Program-made: the position numbers and the translations under genes | Shown: positions 55,501 through 63,589 of the stretch, piece after piece | How the letters are laid out: each line of letters starts with the position of its first letter | Position numbering within the stretch: the stretch's first letter is position 1 | Notes under the pieces: model-generated | What the model was told of the DNA's origin: nothing | The model's input: the letters and a program-made list of their open reading frames with translations, nothing else | Databases searched by the model: none | NCBI RefSeq assembly: GCF_042678145.1 | Contig: NZ_JBHUDG010000004.1 | Span: 262,002 to 326,001 of the forward strand | Reading direction: 5' to 3' | From: Pseudopedobacter beijingensis | Lineage (GTDB): Bacteria > Bacteroidota > Bacteroidia > Sphingobacteriales > Sphingobacteriaceae | DNA length: 64,000 nucleotides

Positions 55501-57405
55501 TACTTGAGTTTTATTCGGATTTTCGGGTAAGAGATTTGTGAGTGCCGTGGTTATTCCTTTTTTGGATTTTTCTTCATCTGACGAAGTAATGGAATAATCA
55601 ATATGCCACAATTTTTGCAATGTTCCTTTGTCGCTCAAAATGTCTTCACCGTCGAAACTCGCTTTCTTGAAAACAGAACGATAACGCACCAATGTTTCAT
55701 TTCCTTTTAAACTTTCCCTATTGGCAAACAGATTTATACGGTGCGAATGTTCACCGTCCTTTTTATCAGAAATTACAATATCGCTTTTTTCATTGTTTTC
55801 TTTTATTAAATTCAATATTTCCTTTTCTGAAATCGTTGGTTTTGATTGAAATAAGTCAAACAGTTTTTCTTTTATATCTTCGTCCACATACAAAACCGTA
55901 ACATCTATATCCAACTTAGTTTTACCGTCAACTTTTTCTTCTCTTTTAAGTATTTTGATGTTATGAATATCTTGCCATATTCTAAACTCCTGAAAAAAAG
56001 GCGAAGAACGGGGAATACATTTTAAACCGTAGAACTCATTGTCAATTCCCTTTCGTTTTTCGTAACGGCATTCACTAATAGAATTTCTTTGGGATTTTAA
56101 TTCACGTTGATAGTAGATAATATCGTTACTGATGATGTGTAACAAATCTTTGCCCTGAAATTCCGCCAACTTAGGCATATTGTTTTTTGCCTGTGTAGGA
56201 TAAAGGATTTCTGCAAGTTTAGTCAAAATATTTTTGTCCGTATTAAGTCGTTTTAAATCCTCATTAAACTCACATTGCTTATTCCAAATTGCCTCCAATT
56301 CCTTTTGATAACGCCACCTGTAAACAGGATATTGACGGATTTTATAACTCCGATTGGCTTTGTATGCCTTTTTTAATTCATCATAAAAATATTCGCCTGG
56401 ATGTTGTTTATTTTCTTCTATTTTTTCGCTTAAAGCCGTTGTACATAAAGCCCAATCATCAGCTTTGGGCATTTGAGGTTTTAACTGTGTAGATTTACCG
56501 TTTTTATCAATTTTCTGAACGACTAAAAACGTAAATTCTTTTTTATCAATCTTTTCACCTTTTTCATTCGTTTCTTTTGCCCAATCAGGTTCTTTCTTGC
56601 GGGTTTCTTCCCAGGTTTCCATTCTTGGGTCTTCAGCTTCAATAATATAAACAGTGCCGACAACATTCCCTTTTTTATCTTTCTTTTCTTCCTTAAATGT
56701 TACCGTCTTTATTTTTGTAATAGCTACAAACTGTGTTTCAATACCGTTTTCGGAAACCTCGTTTTGCTCTTTCCTTTTTATAAATTCATCATAAGGCAAA
56801 ACATTGGTATCCTTTAAATCTTTTCTGCTACTTTTAAACCCTCTACGTTGATTGAACACATATAGAATACGTACTAATTCAGGTATTTCAATTTTTTGTG
56901 TGAGTGCTTTTTTTCGTAAGAAATAAACAATCCAATCTTCGGGAACTATGCTTTTTCCTTTCTTGCTCTTTTGGTTTTCAATTCCAAGCTCTTTTTCAAA
57001 TTCAGCAATGGTTTCTTCTGAAAAGGGTAAATAATCACTTATTTTTAGCGAGTAACCACTTTCATTTATATCTTGTTTAAACTTGCGAGAGTCGTCAAGC
57101 GGAAAATTTTCATCAATCCATTTCAATTCTTTGAGAACTTGTATCAATCGTTTTCTACGAAGTTTGTATCTGTGCTTCAATCTCCTTGAACCACGTTTTC
57201 CTCTTCTGAATGCAGCTTTTGTTTCAGCTTGTGCACCGCTTTCAAACTTTTGCAGATAATCACCATCAAGAGGAATAATCCTACTTCCTATCCATTCTAT
57301 ATTTCCGTTCTCGCCATAATTTTCATATTCTTTCGGAGTACTTATTAAAGCGGCACCTATCGAATTTGTACCAATATCTAATCCTAAAACTTTTTTTGTA
57401 TCCAT
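52552..57405 (-). CDS. cas9: Cas9 nuclease, type II-C, 1617 residues
   Basis: RNA-guided DNA endonuclease. RuvC-I is VLGLDIGTNSIGAALIS (Asp10). The arginine-rich bridge helix follows (AAFRRGKRGSRRLKHRYKLR). RuvC-II has the Glu near residue 798 (IHIELGRDLKNN). HNH has the catalytic His near 932 (YEIEHIIPRKKM). RuvC-III is HRHHALDALIIATT (His about 1126, Asp 1129). All nuclease residues appear intact. Many II-C Cas9s have about 1000-1500 residues, so this one is long; extra sequence lies at about 200-330 and in the C-terminal third. No cas4 or csn2 is present, supporting II-C. The start codon lies inside the tracrRNA promoter region. Confidence 0.97.
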   Translation of the reverse strand: MDTKKVLGLDIGTNSIGAALISTPKEYENYGENGNIEWIGSRIIPLDGDYLQKFESGAQAETKAAFRRGKRGSRRLKHRYKLRRKRLIQVLKELKWIDENFPLDDSRKFKQDINESGYSLKISDYLPFSEETIAEFEKELGIENQKSKKGKSIVPEDWIVYFLRKKALTQKIEIPELVRILYVFNQRRGFKSSRKDLKDTNVLPYDEFIKRKEQNEVSENGIETQFVAITKIKTVTFKEEKKDKKGNVVGTVYIIEAEDPRMETWEETRKKEPDWAKETNEKGEKIDKKEFTFLVVQKIDKNGKSTQLKPQMPKADDWALCTTALSEKIEENKQHPGEYFYDELKKAYKANRSYKIRQYPVYRWRYQKELEAIWNKQCEFNEDLKRLNTDKNILTKLAEILYPTQAKNNMPKLAEFQGKDLLHIISNDIIYYQRELKSQRNSISECRYEKRKGIDNEFYGLKCIPRSSPFFQEFRIWQDIHNIKILKREEKVDGKTKLDIDVTVLYVDEDIKEKLFDLFQSKPTISEKEILNLIKENNEKSDIVISDKKDGEHSHRINLFANRESLKGNETLVRYRSVFKKASFDGEDILSDKGTLQKLWHIDYSITSSDEEKSKKGITTALTNLLPENPNKTQVIEAFCKLSELKNEYGSYSACAIKKLLPVMRCGKHWNEQDISEQTTKRATKIKERLESVNNSIKRLNEIADDDVQKQVLKSFIGKDDLTKGLNTYQAGYLIYDKHSEKDKTPIHTVEELSKYIQKEIPNNSLRNPVVEQIVRETMFLVRDVWSKYGDIDEIHIELGRDLKNNAVERKKISENQKGNFDEKQRIKKLLYELMNDGIEQYNDDDEVEQVNFEVNPNPESPIDIDKFRIWRNLTNKSEIDWAKKVKDEKIPTEQEIKKYALWLSQNCRSPYTGKIIPLSKLFDKAQYEIEHIIPRKKMKNDSFNNLVIAEAAINPKPYKGELLARNFIAQYGGKEGREYEISGKKYFILGEELYETYCKETFKFQKGKLKNLLATEVPDDFIERQLNDTRYIGRKLSELLAPVAKNENGVIFTGGAITSELKNNWGLNKVWKEIILPRFERLEEITGKKGEYVLHDKDEHGNPVIHLNVKENPKLNTKRIDHRHHALDALIIATTTREHIRYLNTLNAADTEEEIKKIKQSLVKGKVRDFKKPWENFTKDAKDKLEELVVSFKTNNKIISQPKNRTAYYKTENGKIKKEFKEQKANPKWMSVRRSMFKEPQGIIYLKEVYEEKNIAKAIEIQIDRMLVQNTPEMKIAPYVYDQEARKIIRDLIDRIGIFILDKETLLKELKKHLKKNPLKNFIGEEYKCIQVAKFEEYAAKRVTLDDSFDKKKIDKIPYAKNGKSILGKLLHEHLREYEEFTEQVKAIEEKQKGLKKQNPNSSDEEIKQMLSDEERNTLDNRIPEPFKGEGLENLAKKAGKPITKVTIYEKKDSSSKFGKQYVEIDAGSNVYFVMYENQQTKERTDFRSVATHKAIEKIIKGEPVAEEKDGFDKIVLLPGDLVYVPTNEEREGIKEIDWQDKRQLNQRTYKVGRFSKKQCYFLKASVSDLIISYDAKLGFGEFGSTNYQEFDDEKNKIAEVCIKLKVDRLGNISKA

Positions 57406-57414
57406 ATTCTTTTA

Positions 57415-57422
57415 TACATTTG
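57415..57422 (+). promoter_or_regulatory. Probable tracrRNA promoter -7 element
   Basis: TACATTTG matches TAnnTTTG and predicts transcription starting near 57428, exactly at the anti-repeat. A TTTG at 57395-57398 could be the -33 element, though the 16-bp spacing is short. The promoter covers the cas9 start codon on the other strand. Confidence 0.6.
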
Positions 57423-57423
57423 T

Positions 57424-57513
57424 ATCGAAGCAATTCACAATAAGGATTTTATTCCGTAGTGAGGCTTGCCTCAATTAGTTTTTGCCCTTGTACTTAACAG
57501 GGGCTTTTTCGTT
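57424..57513 (+). ncRNA. tracrRNA
   Basis: The anti-repeat AAGCAATTCACAA (57428-57440) is perfectly complementary to repeat bases 2-14. The TAAGGATTTTATTCCGTAGT segment that follows has the AAGGATnATTCCG look of Bacteroidota tracrRNAs. A hairpin TGAGGC-TT-GCCTCA (57460-57473) comes next, then a terminator hairpin (57484-57503, GCCCTTGT with ACAGGGGC) with a T-run. It is divergent from cas9 and about 90 nt long. The predicted duplex with crRNA is only about 13 bp. Confidence 0.9.
57484..57513 (+). terminator. tracrRNA terminator
   Basis: GCCCTTGT, loop ACTTA, ACAGGGGC form a stem with one G-U pair followed by TTTTTCGTTT. Confidence 0.8.
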
Positions 57514-58153
57514 TCATATTATTTTTACCATTCTCTGTGGTTCTTTTTACTTATTATTGTAATAATACATGATAATAATACGAGCTTAAAATTATCCTTA
57601 ATAGATCAGTTTAGATTAAAAAATTAAATTAATCATTTATTTTTAAAGAATAAAGTGTCTTTTTTGATTCGTTAAAGCTATTTTGTTTTGTTTTAAGTGA
57701 AAAATAGTTAAATAACATGAATTCAAGGTAGAAAGTATCAAATAAACCGTTTTATATGTTTTTGGTGTCTTTACTTCAGATGCTTCTCCTGCGTTCTTCT
57801 TTCGTTTATCCTTCGATTCTCTTACACTTCTCCTTACCAGGACCTTTGCAAGTCTTACGTTTCTCCTACGATTCTCTTACGTCTGGCTTACGTTTCTCCT
57901 ACGTTTGGCTTACGTTTCTCTTACGTCACGAAGGTGAAATGTAGAGAAAACGCAGGTGGAACGACGAAGGAATAGTATAGTTATTACGATGTTGGTCTCA
58001 GGAAATAGAGGATTTCCGGTTTACAGATGAGCCCGCAATGTAGAAGCAAGTTCAATTCCAAGGTGCCTGTTACAATGATTTTTAATAACAAATAAATTAA
58101 AGCCGTAAATAGAAGCTTTAATTTATGGGTTTAAAGTCAGGTAGTTAAAATAA
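57514..58153. other. Gene-free region with 11-bp repeat tract
   Basis: About 640 bp with no supported gene. The left part is AT-rich; from 57790 to 57932 it is a pyrimidine-rich tandem repeat. Any leftward cas9 promoter should lie in the left part or within the tracrRNA gene, but I could not identify it. Confidence 0.6.
57790..57932. repeat. Thirteen tandem degenerate 11-bp units
   Basis: The sequence divides without gaps into 11-base units: TGCGTTCTTCT, TTCGTTTATCC, TTCGATTCTCT, TACACTTCTCC, two poorer units, then TACGTTTCTCC, TACGATTCTCT, TACGTCTGGCT, TACGTTTCTCC, TACGTTTGGCT, TACGTTTCTCT and TACGTCACGAA. The core consensus is TACGTTTCTCY. Just downstream (to about 57973) similar words occur in the opposite orientation. 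Confidence 0.75.
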
Positions 58154-58185
58154 AAAAACCGTCTGGATACTTCCAGACGGTTTTT
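58154..58185. terminator. Terminator downstream of purH
   Basis: A perfect 14-bp stem AAAAACCGTCTGGA with TCCAGACGGTTTTT and a 4-base loop; A- and T-runs make it usable in both directions. Confidence 0.92.
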
Positions 58186-58212
58186 GTCCATCAATTAATT
58201 GATGAAATATTT

Positions 58213-59742
58213 CTAATGTTTAAAGTGTCTTACACCAGTTGTAACCATAGCTAAACCGGTTTCGTTTGCTTTATCAATAGAATCCTGATCTTTAATAGAG
58301 CCACCTGGTTGTAAAACTGCTGTAATGCCAGCTTCTGCTGCCAATTCAACACAATCAGGGAAAGGGAAGAAAGCATCAGATGCCATTACTGCTCCTTTTA
58401 AATCAAAGCCAAAAGATTCTGCTTTAATAACTGCTTGTTTTAGGGCATCTACTCTTGAAGTTTGTCCAACGCCGCTGGCAATTAAAGTGTCGTTTTTAGC
58501 AAAAACGATAGTGTTTGATTTGGTATGTTTAACAACTTTATTGGCAAAAAATAAATCTTTTAATTCTTGTGCGTTAGGTTGCTTGGTGGTAACAGTGGTC
58601 ATTTGATCGGGACCTTCACAAGTATTGTCTTTATCTTGTTCTATTACACCATTTAATAAAGTTTTGAATAATCTTTTAGGAAGTTCAATATCTTTTCTTC
58701 TCAGGATGATTCTGTTTTTCTTGGTCGTAATTACAGCTTCTGCCTCTTTAGTATAAGATGGAGCGATTAAAACTTCAAAAAACAATTTGTTAATTTCGGT
58801 AGCTGTAGCTTCATCTACTTCACCATTACAAATAATTACACCACCAAAAGCAGAAACAGGATCACAAGCCAATGCATCATTCCATGCATCTAATAAATTA
58901 GGTCTGCTGGCAACACCACAAGCATTGGTGTGTTTTAAGATAGCAAAAGTAGGCTCTGTAAACTCGTCAATTAATGCAACTGCTGCATCAACATCAACCA
59001 GGTTATTGTAAGAAAGCTCTTTTCCGTTTAATTTATCGAACATTGCGTCTAAATCACCATAGAAGAAACCTTTTTGGTGAGGGTTTTCTCCGTAACGTAA
59101 TACTGATGATTTTTGTTCGCTTTGTTTAAATACGTTTAACGTATCATCTCCCTGATTGAACCAGTTGAAAATAGCGGTATCGTAATGAGAGGAAACATTG
59201 AAGGCATTTCTCGCAAAAGCTCTGCGTTGCTCTAAAGATGTAGATCCGTTTTGCTCTTCTAAAATATTGTTTAAAGTAGAGTAATCATCTTTAGATGCAA
59301 TAATAACCACATCGTTATGGTTTTTTGCTGCTGCTCTGATTAAGGAAATGCCACCGATATCAATTTTTTCTATGATAGCTTGCTCTTCGGCACCAGATTT
59401 AACTGTTTCTTCAAAAGGGTAAAGGTCAACAATTACTAAATCTATTTCAGGGATTTCGTATTGGGCAATTTGCTCTTTATCACCTGCATGATCTCTCCTG
59501 TTAAGAATTCCACCAAAAACTTTTGGGTGTAAAGTTTTTACTCTTCCTCCTAAAATAGACGGGTAAGAGGTTAAATCTTCAACCGGAATTACATCAACTC
59601 CTAAGTTTTTAATAAAGGTTTCTGTACCACCTGTAGAGTAAATGTTTACTCCTAACTTTTGTAATTGTAGTATAAGTGGTTCTAGATTGTCTTTGTAAAA
59701 GACTGAAATTAAAGCGTTTTTAATCTTTACAGGATGATTCAT
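58213..59742 (-). CDS. purH: Bifunctional AICAR transformylase/IMP cyclohydrolase PurH
   Basis: A 509-residue PurH performing the last two steps of IMP synthesis. The N-terminal MGS-like cyclohydrolase domain includes ALISVFYKDNLEPLILQLQK, IYSTGGTETFIKNLGVDVIP and GRVKTLHPKVFGGIL. The transformylase domain has RYGENPHQKGFFYGD, LKHTNACGVASRP and the C-terminal SDAFFPFPDCVELAAEAGI. ATG 59742 is right because the alternative upstream TTG lies inside the promoter's -7 box. Confidence 0.97.
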   Translation of the reverse strand: MNHPVKIKNALISVFYKDNLEPLILQLQKLGVNIYSTGGTETFIKNLGVDVIPVEDLTSYPSILGGRVKTLHPKVFGGILNRRDHAGDKEQIAQYEIPEIDLVIVDLYPFEETVKSGAEEQAIIEKIDIGGISLIRAAAKNHNDVVIIASKDDYSTLNNILEEQNGSTSLEQRRAFARNAFNVSSHYDTAIFNWFNQGDDTLNVFKQSEQKSSVLRYGENPHQKGFFYGDLDAMFDKLNGKELSYNNLVDVDAAVALIDEFTEPTFAILKHTNACGVASRPNLLDAWNDALACDPVSAFGGVIICNGEVDEATATEINKLFFEVLIAPSYTKEAEAVITTKKNRIILRRKDIELPKRLFKTLLNGVIEQDKDNTCEGPDQMTTVTTKQPNAQELKDLFFANKVVKHTKSNTIVFAKNDTLIASGVGQTSRVDALKQAVIKAESFGFDLKGAVMASDAFFPFPDCVELAAEAGITAVLQPGGSIKDQDSIDKANETGLAMVTTGVRHFKH

Positions 59743-59763
59743 TTGTGTGAATTTTGAAAGGTG

Positions 59764-59771
59764 CAAAGATA
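59764..59771 (-). promoter_or_regulatory. purH promoter -7 element
   Basis: On the minus strand this is TATCTTTG, a perfect TAnnTTTG, 21 bp upstream of the purH start. Confidence 0.65.
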
Positions 59772-59786
59772 GAATTTTTGGCTTAA

Positions 59787-59810
59787 TATTCTCATAGTTT
59801 GTTGAGAATA
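59787..59810. promoter_or_regulatory. Candidate purH operator
   Basis: TATTCTCA (59787-59794) and TGAGAATA (59803-59810) are perfect inverted repeats, extended outward by CTTAA and TTAAG with a small offset. The site covers the -33 region of the purH promoter. The regulator is unknown. Confidence 0.45.
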
Positions 59811-59958
59811 AGTTAAGTCCCTTATAAGCAGAGTGTGGATAAGCTTCAATATAGGCTGGATAGCTAATTTACAACACCTGAAGAGGGGATTGATGAAGGC
59901 TATATATAAATATGACGCTCGCTTATCCCGACCGTCATATTTACATATATATTAGTTG

Positions 59959-61911
59959 TTACTTTTGTTTCATTTTTCCGTTTTTAAAACGCTCGCTTGC
60001 GGTCTGATAATAAGATAGGGTTAGCTTCTCGAGATCGCTGTTGCGTTCCTGGGTTTCAGACATTGTATCATTTTCGTATTTGTACTGCATAATCTTTTTT
60101 CGGTCGTTGATTTCAGTAAATACGTTGTTTTTTAATAATCCCAAAGTGCGATAGTTTCCAATTACGGCTCTTTCTTCGTTAGGTTGCATTTTGAAAATAT
60201 CTTTTCCGTAGAATTCGGTTTCATAATCCCACTTCAATAATCCAAAAACAGTAGGCATTAAATCTATCTGCGAAACAAGCTTGTTAACTTCTTTGGCTTC
60301 ATTGTTAAAATTATAGACAATGGCTGGTATATGATGTTTGTCTATGTTGATTTCCCATTTTCCGGCGCTGCTGGCACAATGGTCGGCTACGATAATGAAA
60401 ATAGTATTTGTAAACCATTCTTTACTTCTTGCGGTATTGATAAACTGTTTTAAAGCATAATCTGTATATTTTACGGCACTTTCCCTATTTCCAGGTGCTA
60501 AATCTATTCTGTTTTCTGGAAAAGTATAGGGTTTGTGATTGGAAGTTGTCATGATAAACTGAAAAAACGGCTTGTTGTTTTTGGCCTGAATATCTGCATA
60601 TTTTAACGATTGTTTGTAGATATCTTCATCGCAGATTCCCCAGGCATTTTCGTAAGAAACGTCCTGGTCTTCGATGGCATAACGGGTAGTTTTGATGTTA
60701 TCTGATAGAGGGTTTCCGCGATAGCGATCTACAATATCAAAACCTTGTCCGCCAAAGAAATTATTCATATTATCAAAATAACCATCTCCGCCATAGATAA
60801 ATTTAAGATCGTAGTTCCGTTGTTTTAAAACAGATGCTATAGAAAATATGTTGTCGTTATCCGGACGTCTAACAATACTGTTTCCGGGTGTAGGTGGTAC
60901 GCACAAGGTTAAAGCTTCCATGCCGCGTACGGTACGGGTTCCTGTTGCAAACATATTGGTGAAAAATATGCTATGATTAGCCAGACTATCGTAAAAAGGA
61001 GTAATTTGTTCTTTGTTTCCAAATCTTTCTAAAAAATCGGCACTAAAACTTTCTATAGTAACCATGATGATGTTGGGGTTATTAAGATTGTTTTCGCTGG
61101 TTACTTTTCTCCTGATATTGTCTACAATATCATTGGTATATTGCTCATTTGGTTGGATGAGTTCTTTTTTAATTACCTGATAAGCTTCTTGTTCTGGCAG
61201 CGTGGCGTAAAAGGTGTTGTAATCCAGTTCGTTGGATCTGAAAGCAGCAAAGAAAGAGTAGACTCCATTTTTACTAAGTTCACTCTCGTAAAGGTTTGAG
61301 CTCCATTCGGCCTGACTGTTTTTTATAAATTTGATATAAACAAAAGCAACAATTAATAAAGGTGCTATGTAAGCTGCTCTATTCTTGAGGCGTGTTTTGG
61401 TGCTGAAAGTGTTTTGGAATACACCAAACTTTTTGTAGGTAAGTAAGATACCAACAATAAGCGCTATAATAAAGGCTACTATTAAGGGAATAGGATAGGT
61501 TTGATTAATGTTTTCTACTACTTCGTACGTATAGATAAGATAATCTACAGCGATAAAGTTAAACCTGGTTTTAAACTCGTCCCAGAATGTGAATTCGGAA
61601 AAAGTAGCAAAAATGCCTATCCAAAGTTGTAATATAATGATGAAAAAGGATACGATTTTATCTAAGATACTTCCAGTAAGTTTTGAAGGTAGTAATAATA
61701 GGTAAACCGAATAGGTTAAAACGAAGAAAATAGCTGTTCCTAAATCGAAAAATAAACCGAGACCAAATATCTTAACGAAAGAAATAATGGAGAAATCCAT
61801 ATTGCTGAACGATGAGACGTACAGTACAAAACGCAGGATAAATGAAGCTATTAAATAGGTCGTTATAAAAGAAAATAACAATGCAAACCTGCCATTAAAC
61901 AATTTTTTCAT
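59959..61911 (-). CDS. LTA synthase-like membrane sulfatase-fold protein
   Basis: A 650-residue inner-membrane protein with about five N-terminal helices and a large periplasmic alkaline-phosphatase/sulfatase domain. NIIMVTIESFSADFLERFGN carries the metal ligand and TGTRTVRGMEALTLCVPPT the nucleophile region (Thr). FIIVADHCASSAGKWEINID and HHIPAIVY supply further metal ligands. Such enzymes move phosphoglycerol or phosphoethanolamine onto envelope glycans or lipids; Bacteroidota lack LTA, so the acceptor is unknown. ATG 61911 was preferred to the TTG 6 bp upstream. Confidence 0.88.
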   Translation of the reverse strand: MKKLFNGRFALLFSFITTYLIASFILRFVLYVSSFSNMDFSIISFVKIFGLGLFFDLGTAIFFVLTYSVYLLLLPSKLTGSILDKIVSFFIIILQLWIGIFATFSEFTFWDEFKTRFNFIAVDYLIYTYEVVENINQTYPIPLIVAFIIALIVGILLTYKKFGVFQNTFSTKTRLKNRAAYIAPLLIVAFVYIKFIKNSQAEWSSNLYESELSKNGVYSFFAAFRSNELDYNTFYATLPEQEAYQVIKKELIQPNEQYTNDIVDNIRRKVTSENNLNNPNIIMVTIESFSADFLERFGNKEQITPFYDSLANHSIFFTNMFATGTRTVRGMEALTLCVPPTPGNSIVRRPDNDNIFSIASVLKQRNYDLKFIYGGDGYFDNMNNFFGGQGFDIVDRYRGNPLSDNIKTTRYAIEDQDVSYENAWGICDEDIYKQSLKYADIQAKNNKPFFQFIMTTSNHKPYTFPENRIDLAPGNRESAVKYTDYALKQFINTARSKEWFTNTIFIIVADHCASSAGKWEINIDKHHIPAIVYNFNNEAKEVNKLVSQIDLMPTVFGLLKWDYETEFYGKDIFKMQPNEERAVIGNYRTLGLLKNNVFTEINDRKKIMQYKYENDTMSETQERNSDLEKLTLSYYQTASERFKNGKMKQK

Positions 61912-62134
61912 ACTCAATTAGGTGATTTGATTTATTTTTTGTTGAAATTTTAAATTTGTGACTTAACGGTTTTTTATGGTTAACGTAGCTGTGATGTTAG
62001 TTATATTAAAGTATGGGCTATCACGCTATATAAATTTTAAAGTTAATAATTGGCGAAACTAAATATTAGTAAAACCATATACAAATGAAATTATTAGATG
62101 AGCTTTAAAGAGGCTCCTAATAGTGCTTAAAAAA

Positions 62135-62467
62135 TTAATGTCCTGCTACTTTTGAGAAAACGTTAATAACAATAACTCCTAATACAATTAAGGTAAGCCC
62201 AATAATTGCTGGTGTGTCTGGTGTTTGTTTAAACAGTACGGCCCCAATTATTGTGATAAAAACTATTCCTACTCCAGACCAAATAGCATAAGCTATACCC
62301 ACAGGTACCGTTCTTATAGCTAAACTCAGAAAATAAAAAGCGGAAACCATAGCAATAACTGTGATTAGTGTAGGTATTGCTTTGGAAAAACCTTCGGATT
62401 TTTTTAAAAAGGTTGTGCCTACTAATTCACATGCGATGGCGCAAAATAAAAACACGAAATTTTTCAT
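62135..62467 (-). CDS. SMR family small multidrug efflux protein
   Basis: A 110-residue protein with four membrane helices and the essential Glu14 (CAIACELVGTTFLKKSEGF), plus the family segment VPVGIAYAIWSGVGIVFITI. SMR dimers export quaternary cations or guanidinium by proton exchange. It lies 18 bp after the zinc-ribbon gene and is probably in the same operon. Confidence 0.92.
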   Translation of the reverse strand: MKNFVFLFCAIACELVGTTFLKKSEGFSKAIPTLITVIAMVSAFYFLSLAIRTVPVGIAYAIWSGVGIVFITIIGAVLFKQTPDTPAIIGLTLIVLGVIVINVFSKVAGH

Positions 62468-62485
62468 ATACTATGGGCTTTTCTG

Positions 62486-63589
62486 TTAGCCTGTCTGTTG
62501 CTTATTTTTGATGTAAGTTGATTTTTCTCCACAAAGTGCGCAGTATGGCAAGTGTGCGAAGTTTTTATTGCCACAGTTGTTACAGTTAGAGAAAAGTTCT
62601 AATCCGCAATGTCTGCAGAAATTGGTGACCAATTTATATGCATCCTGATCATTTCCTTTTAAAGGGAATTCCCATTTTTTAATGATAAAATCTTTTCCAC
62701 ACGAAGGGCAATAATGGTTTTCTAATGCTTTTTCTGCTACTTCGGTTTGTACGTTTTTTGCTCTTTCTTGGGTAGAAGTCTTTAATTCTGCTTGTTTCTG
62801 TTCAATAAACGATCTGATTTTTTTGATAGCATAGTAACCCAGTCCGGCAGAGAGGATAATACCAACTGCATATCTTACATAACCTCCATAGCTGGGCAGA
62901 TAAGGTACCAGTCCAAAGAAGAAAGCATAAACAGAAAACAAAGAGAAACCGAAAAATAAAGGCCAGAATTTATGCCGCCTGTATCTAACGAAGAAAAATA
63001 TACCCAGCGCTAATATAGGGCCTACAAACAAAAGTCTGATGAGGAATACTTTTAACTCGAACCTGGCGTATTCTTTTGAATATTTATCATAAGCAACGGT
63101 TCTTTCTTTATCCAGATTGTTGTAGTAGTCTTGCTGGATTTTTTGTTTTGCGTCTACTTGTTCCTGTACCTCGTTGTATTGATTGCGCCATGCTTTTTCT
63201 ATATTGAAGTATTCGTCAAGTTTTTTTGCTCTTTGTATTACTTCTGCATCTTTATCTGGCGAACCCAATGTTTTTCTGGTTTCCAGCCAGTTATCAAAAG
63301 ATTGTTTCTCGTTATTGTAATTCTCCCGGGCAGTATCCATGGTTTTTTGGATAGTGCTGTTCTTATTATTCAGCGCTTCTATTTCAAGACCCAGGGCATC
63401 ATATTTTGCCTGTAATTGGTTAATCTTGACTTTGTTTTCATAATCTTCTACCTGTGGAGAAACTATGGCACTATCTAAATCGGATATAATACGATTGGAA
63501 AGCAGGATGAGAAAAATACAAAGTATAAATGAGATGGTATAATAGATAAACCTGGAGGTTCTTTCTAGCTTTTTACTGTTTAATTCCAT
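62486..63589 (-). CDS. Membrane protein with coiled coil and double zinc ribbon
   Basis: A 367-residue protein not assigned to a characterised family. One N-terminal helix (FIYYTISFILCIFLILLSNR), a long coiled coil at about 45-170, three or four membrane helices at about 178-255 and a cytoplasmic tail with two zinc-ribbon clusters: CPSCGKDF with CRHCGLEL, and CNNCGNKN with CALCGEKS. The eight paired cysteines are regular. A membrane-linked adaptor is plausible; function unknown. Confidence 0.78.
   Translation of the reverse strand: MELNSKKLERTSRFIYYTISFILCIFLILLSNRIISDLDSAIVSPQVEDYENKVKINQLQAKYDALGLEIEALNNKNSTIQKTMDTARENYNNEKQSFDNWLETRKTLGSPDKDAEVIQRAKKLDEYFNIEKAWRNQYNEVQEQVDAKQKIQQDYYNNLDKERTVAYDKYSKEYARFELKVFLIRLLFVGPILALGIFFFVRYRRHKFWPLFFGFSLFSVYAFFFGLVPYLPSYGGYVRYAVGIILSAGLGYYAIKKIRSFIEQKQAELKTSTQERAKNVQTEVAEKALENHYCPSCGKDFIIKKWEFPLKGNDQDAYKLVTNFCRHCGLELFSNCNNCGNKNFAHLPYCALCGEKSTYIKNKQQTG

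Noticed and set aside
52552..57405. Type II-B assignment based on Cas9 length
   Set aside because: No cas4, and the repeat start and tracrRNA match Bacteroidota II-C systems.
57756..57944. Open reading frame of 62 codons
   Set aside because: It is a by-product of the pyrimidine-rich 11-bp tandem tract; no ribosome-binding site and no protein-like composition.
59743..59766. Longer PurH starting at TTG 59766
   Set aside because: That codon lies inside the TATCTTTG promoter box and the extension is not part of the PurH family.
59834..59842. Perfect DnaA box TGTGGATAA
   Set aside because: A single box upstream of purH; no cluster or unwinding region, so not evidence for oriC.
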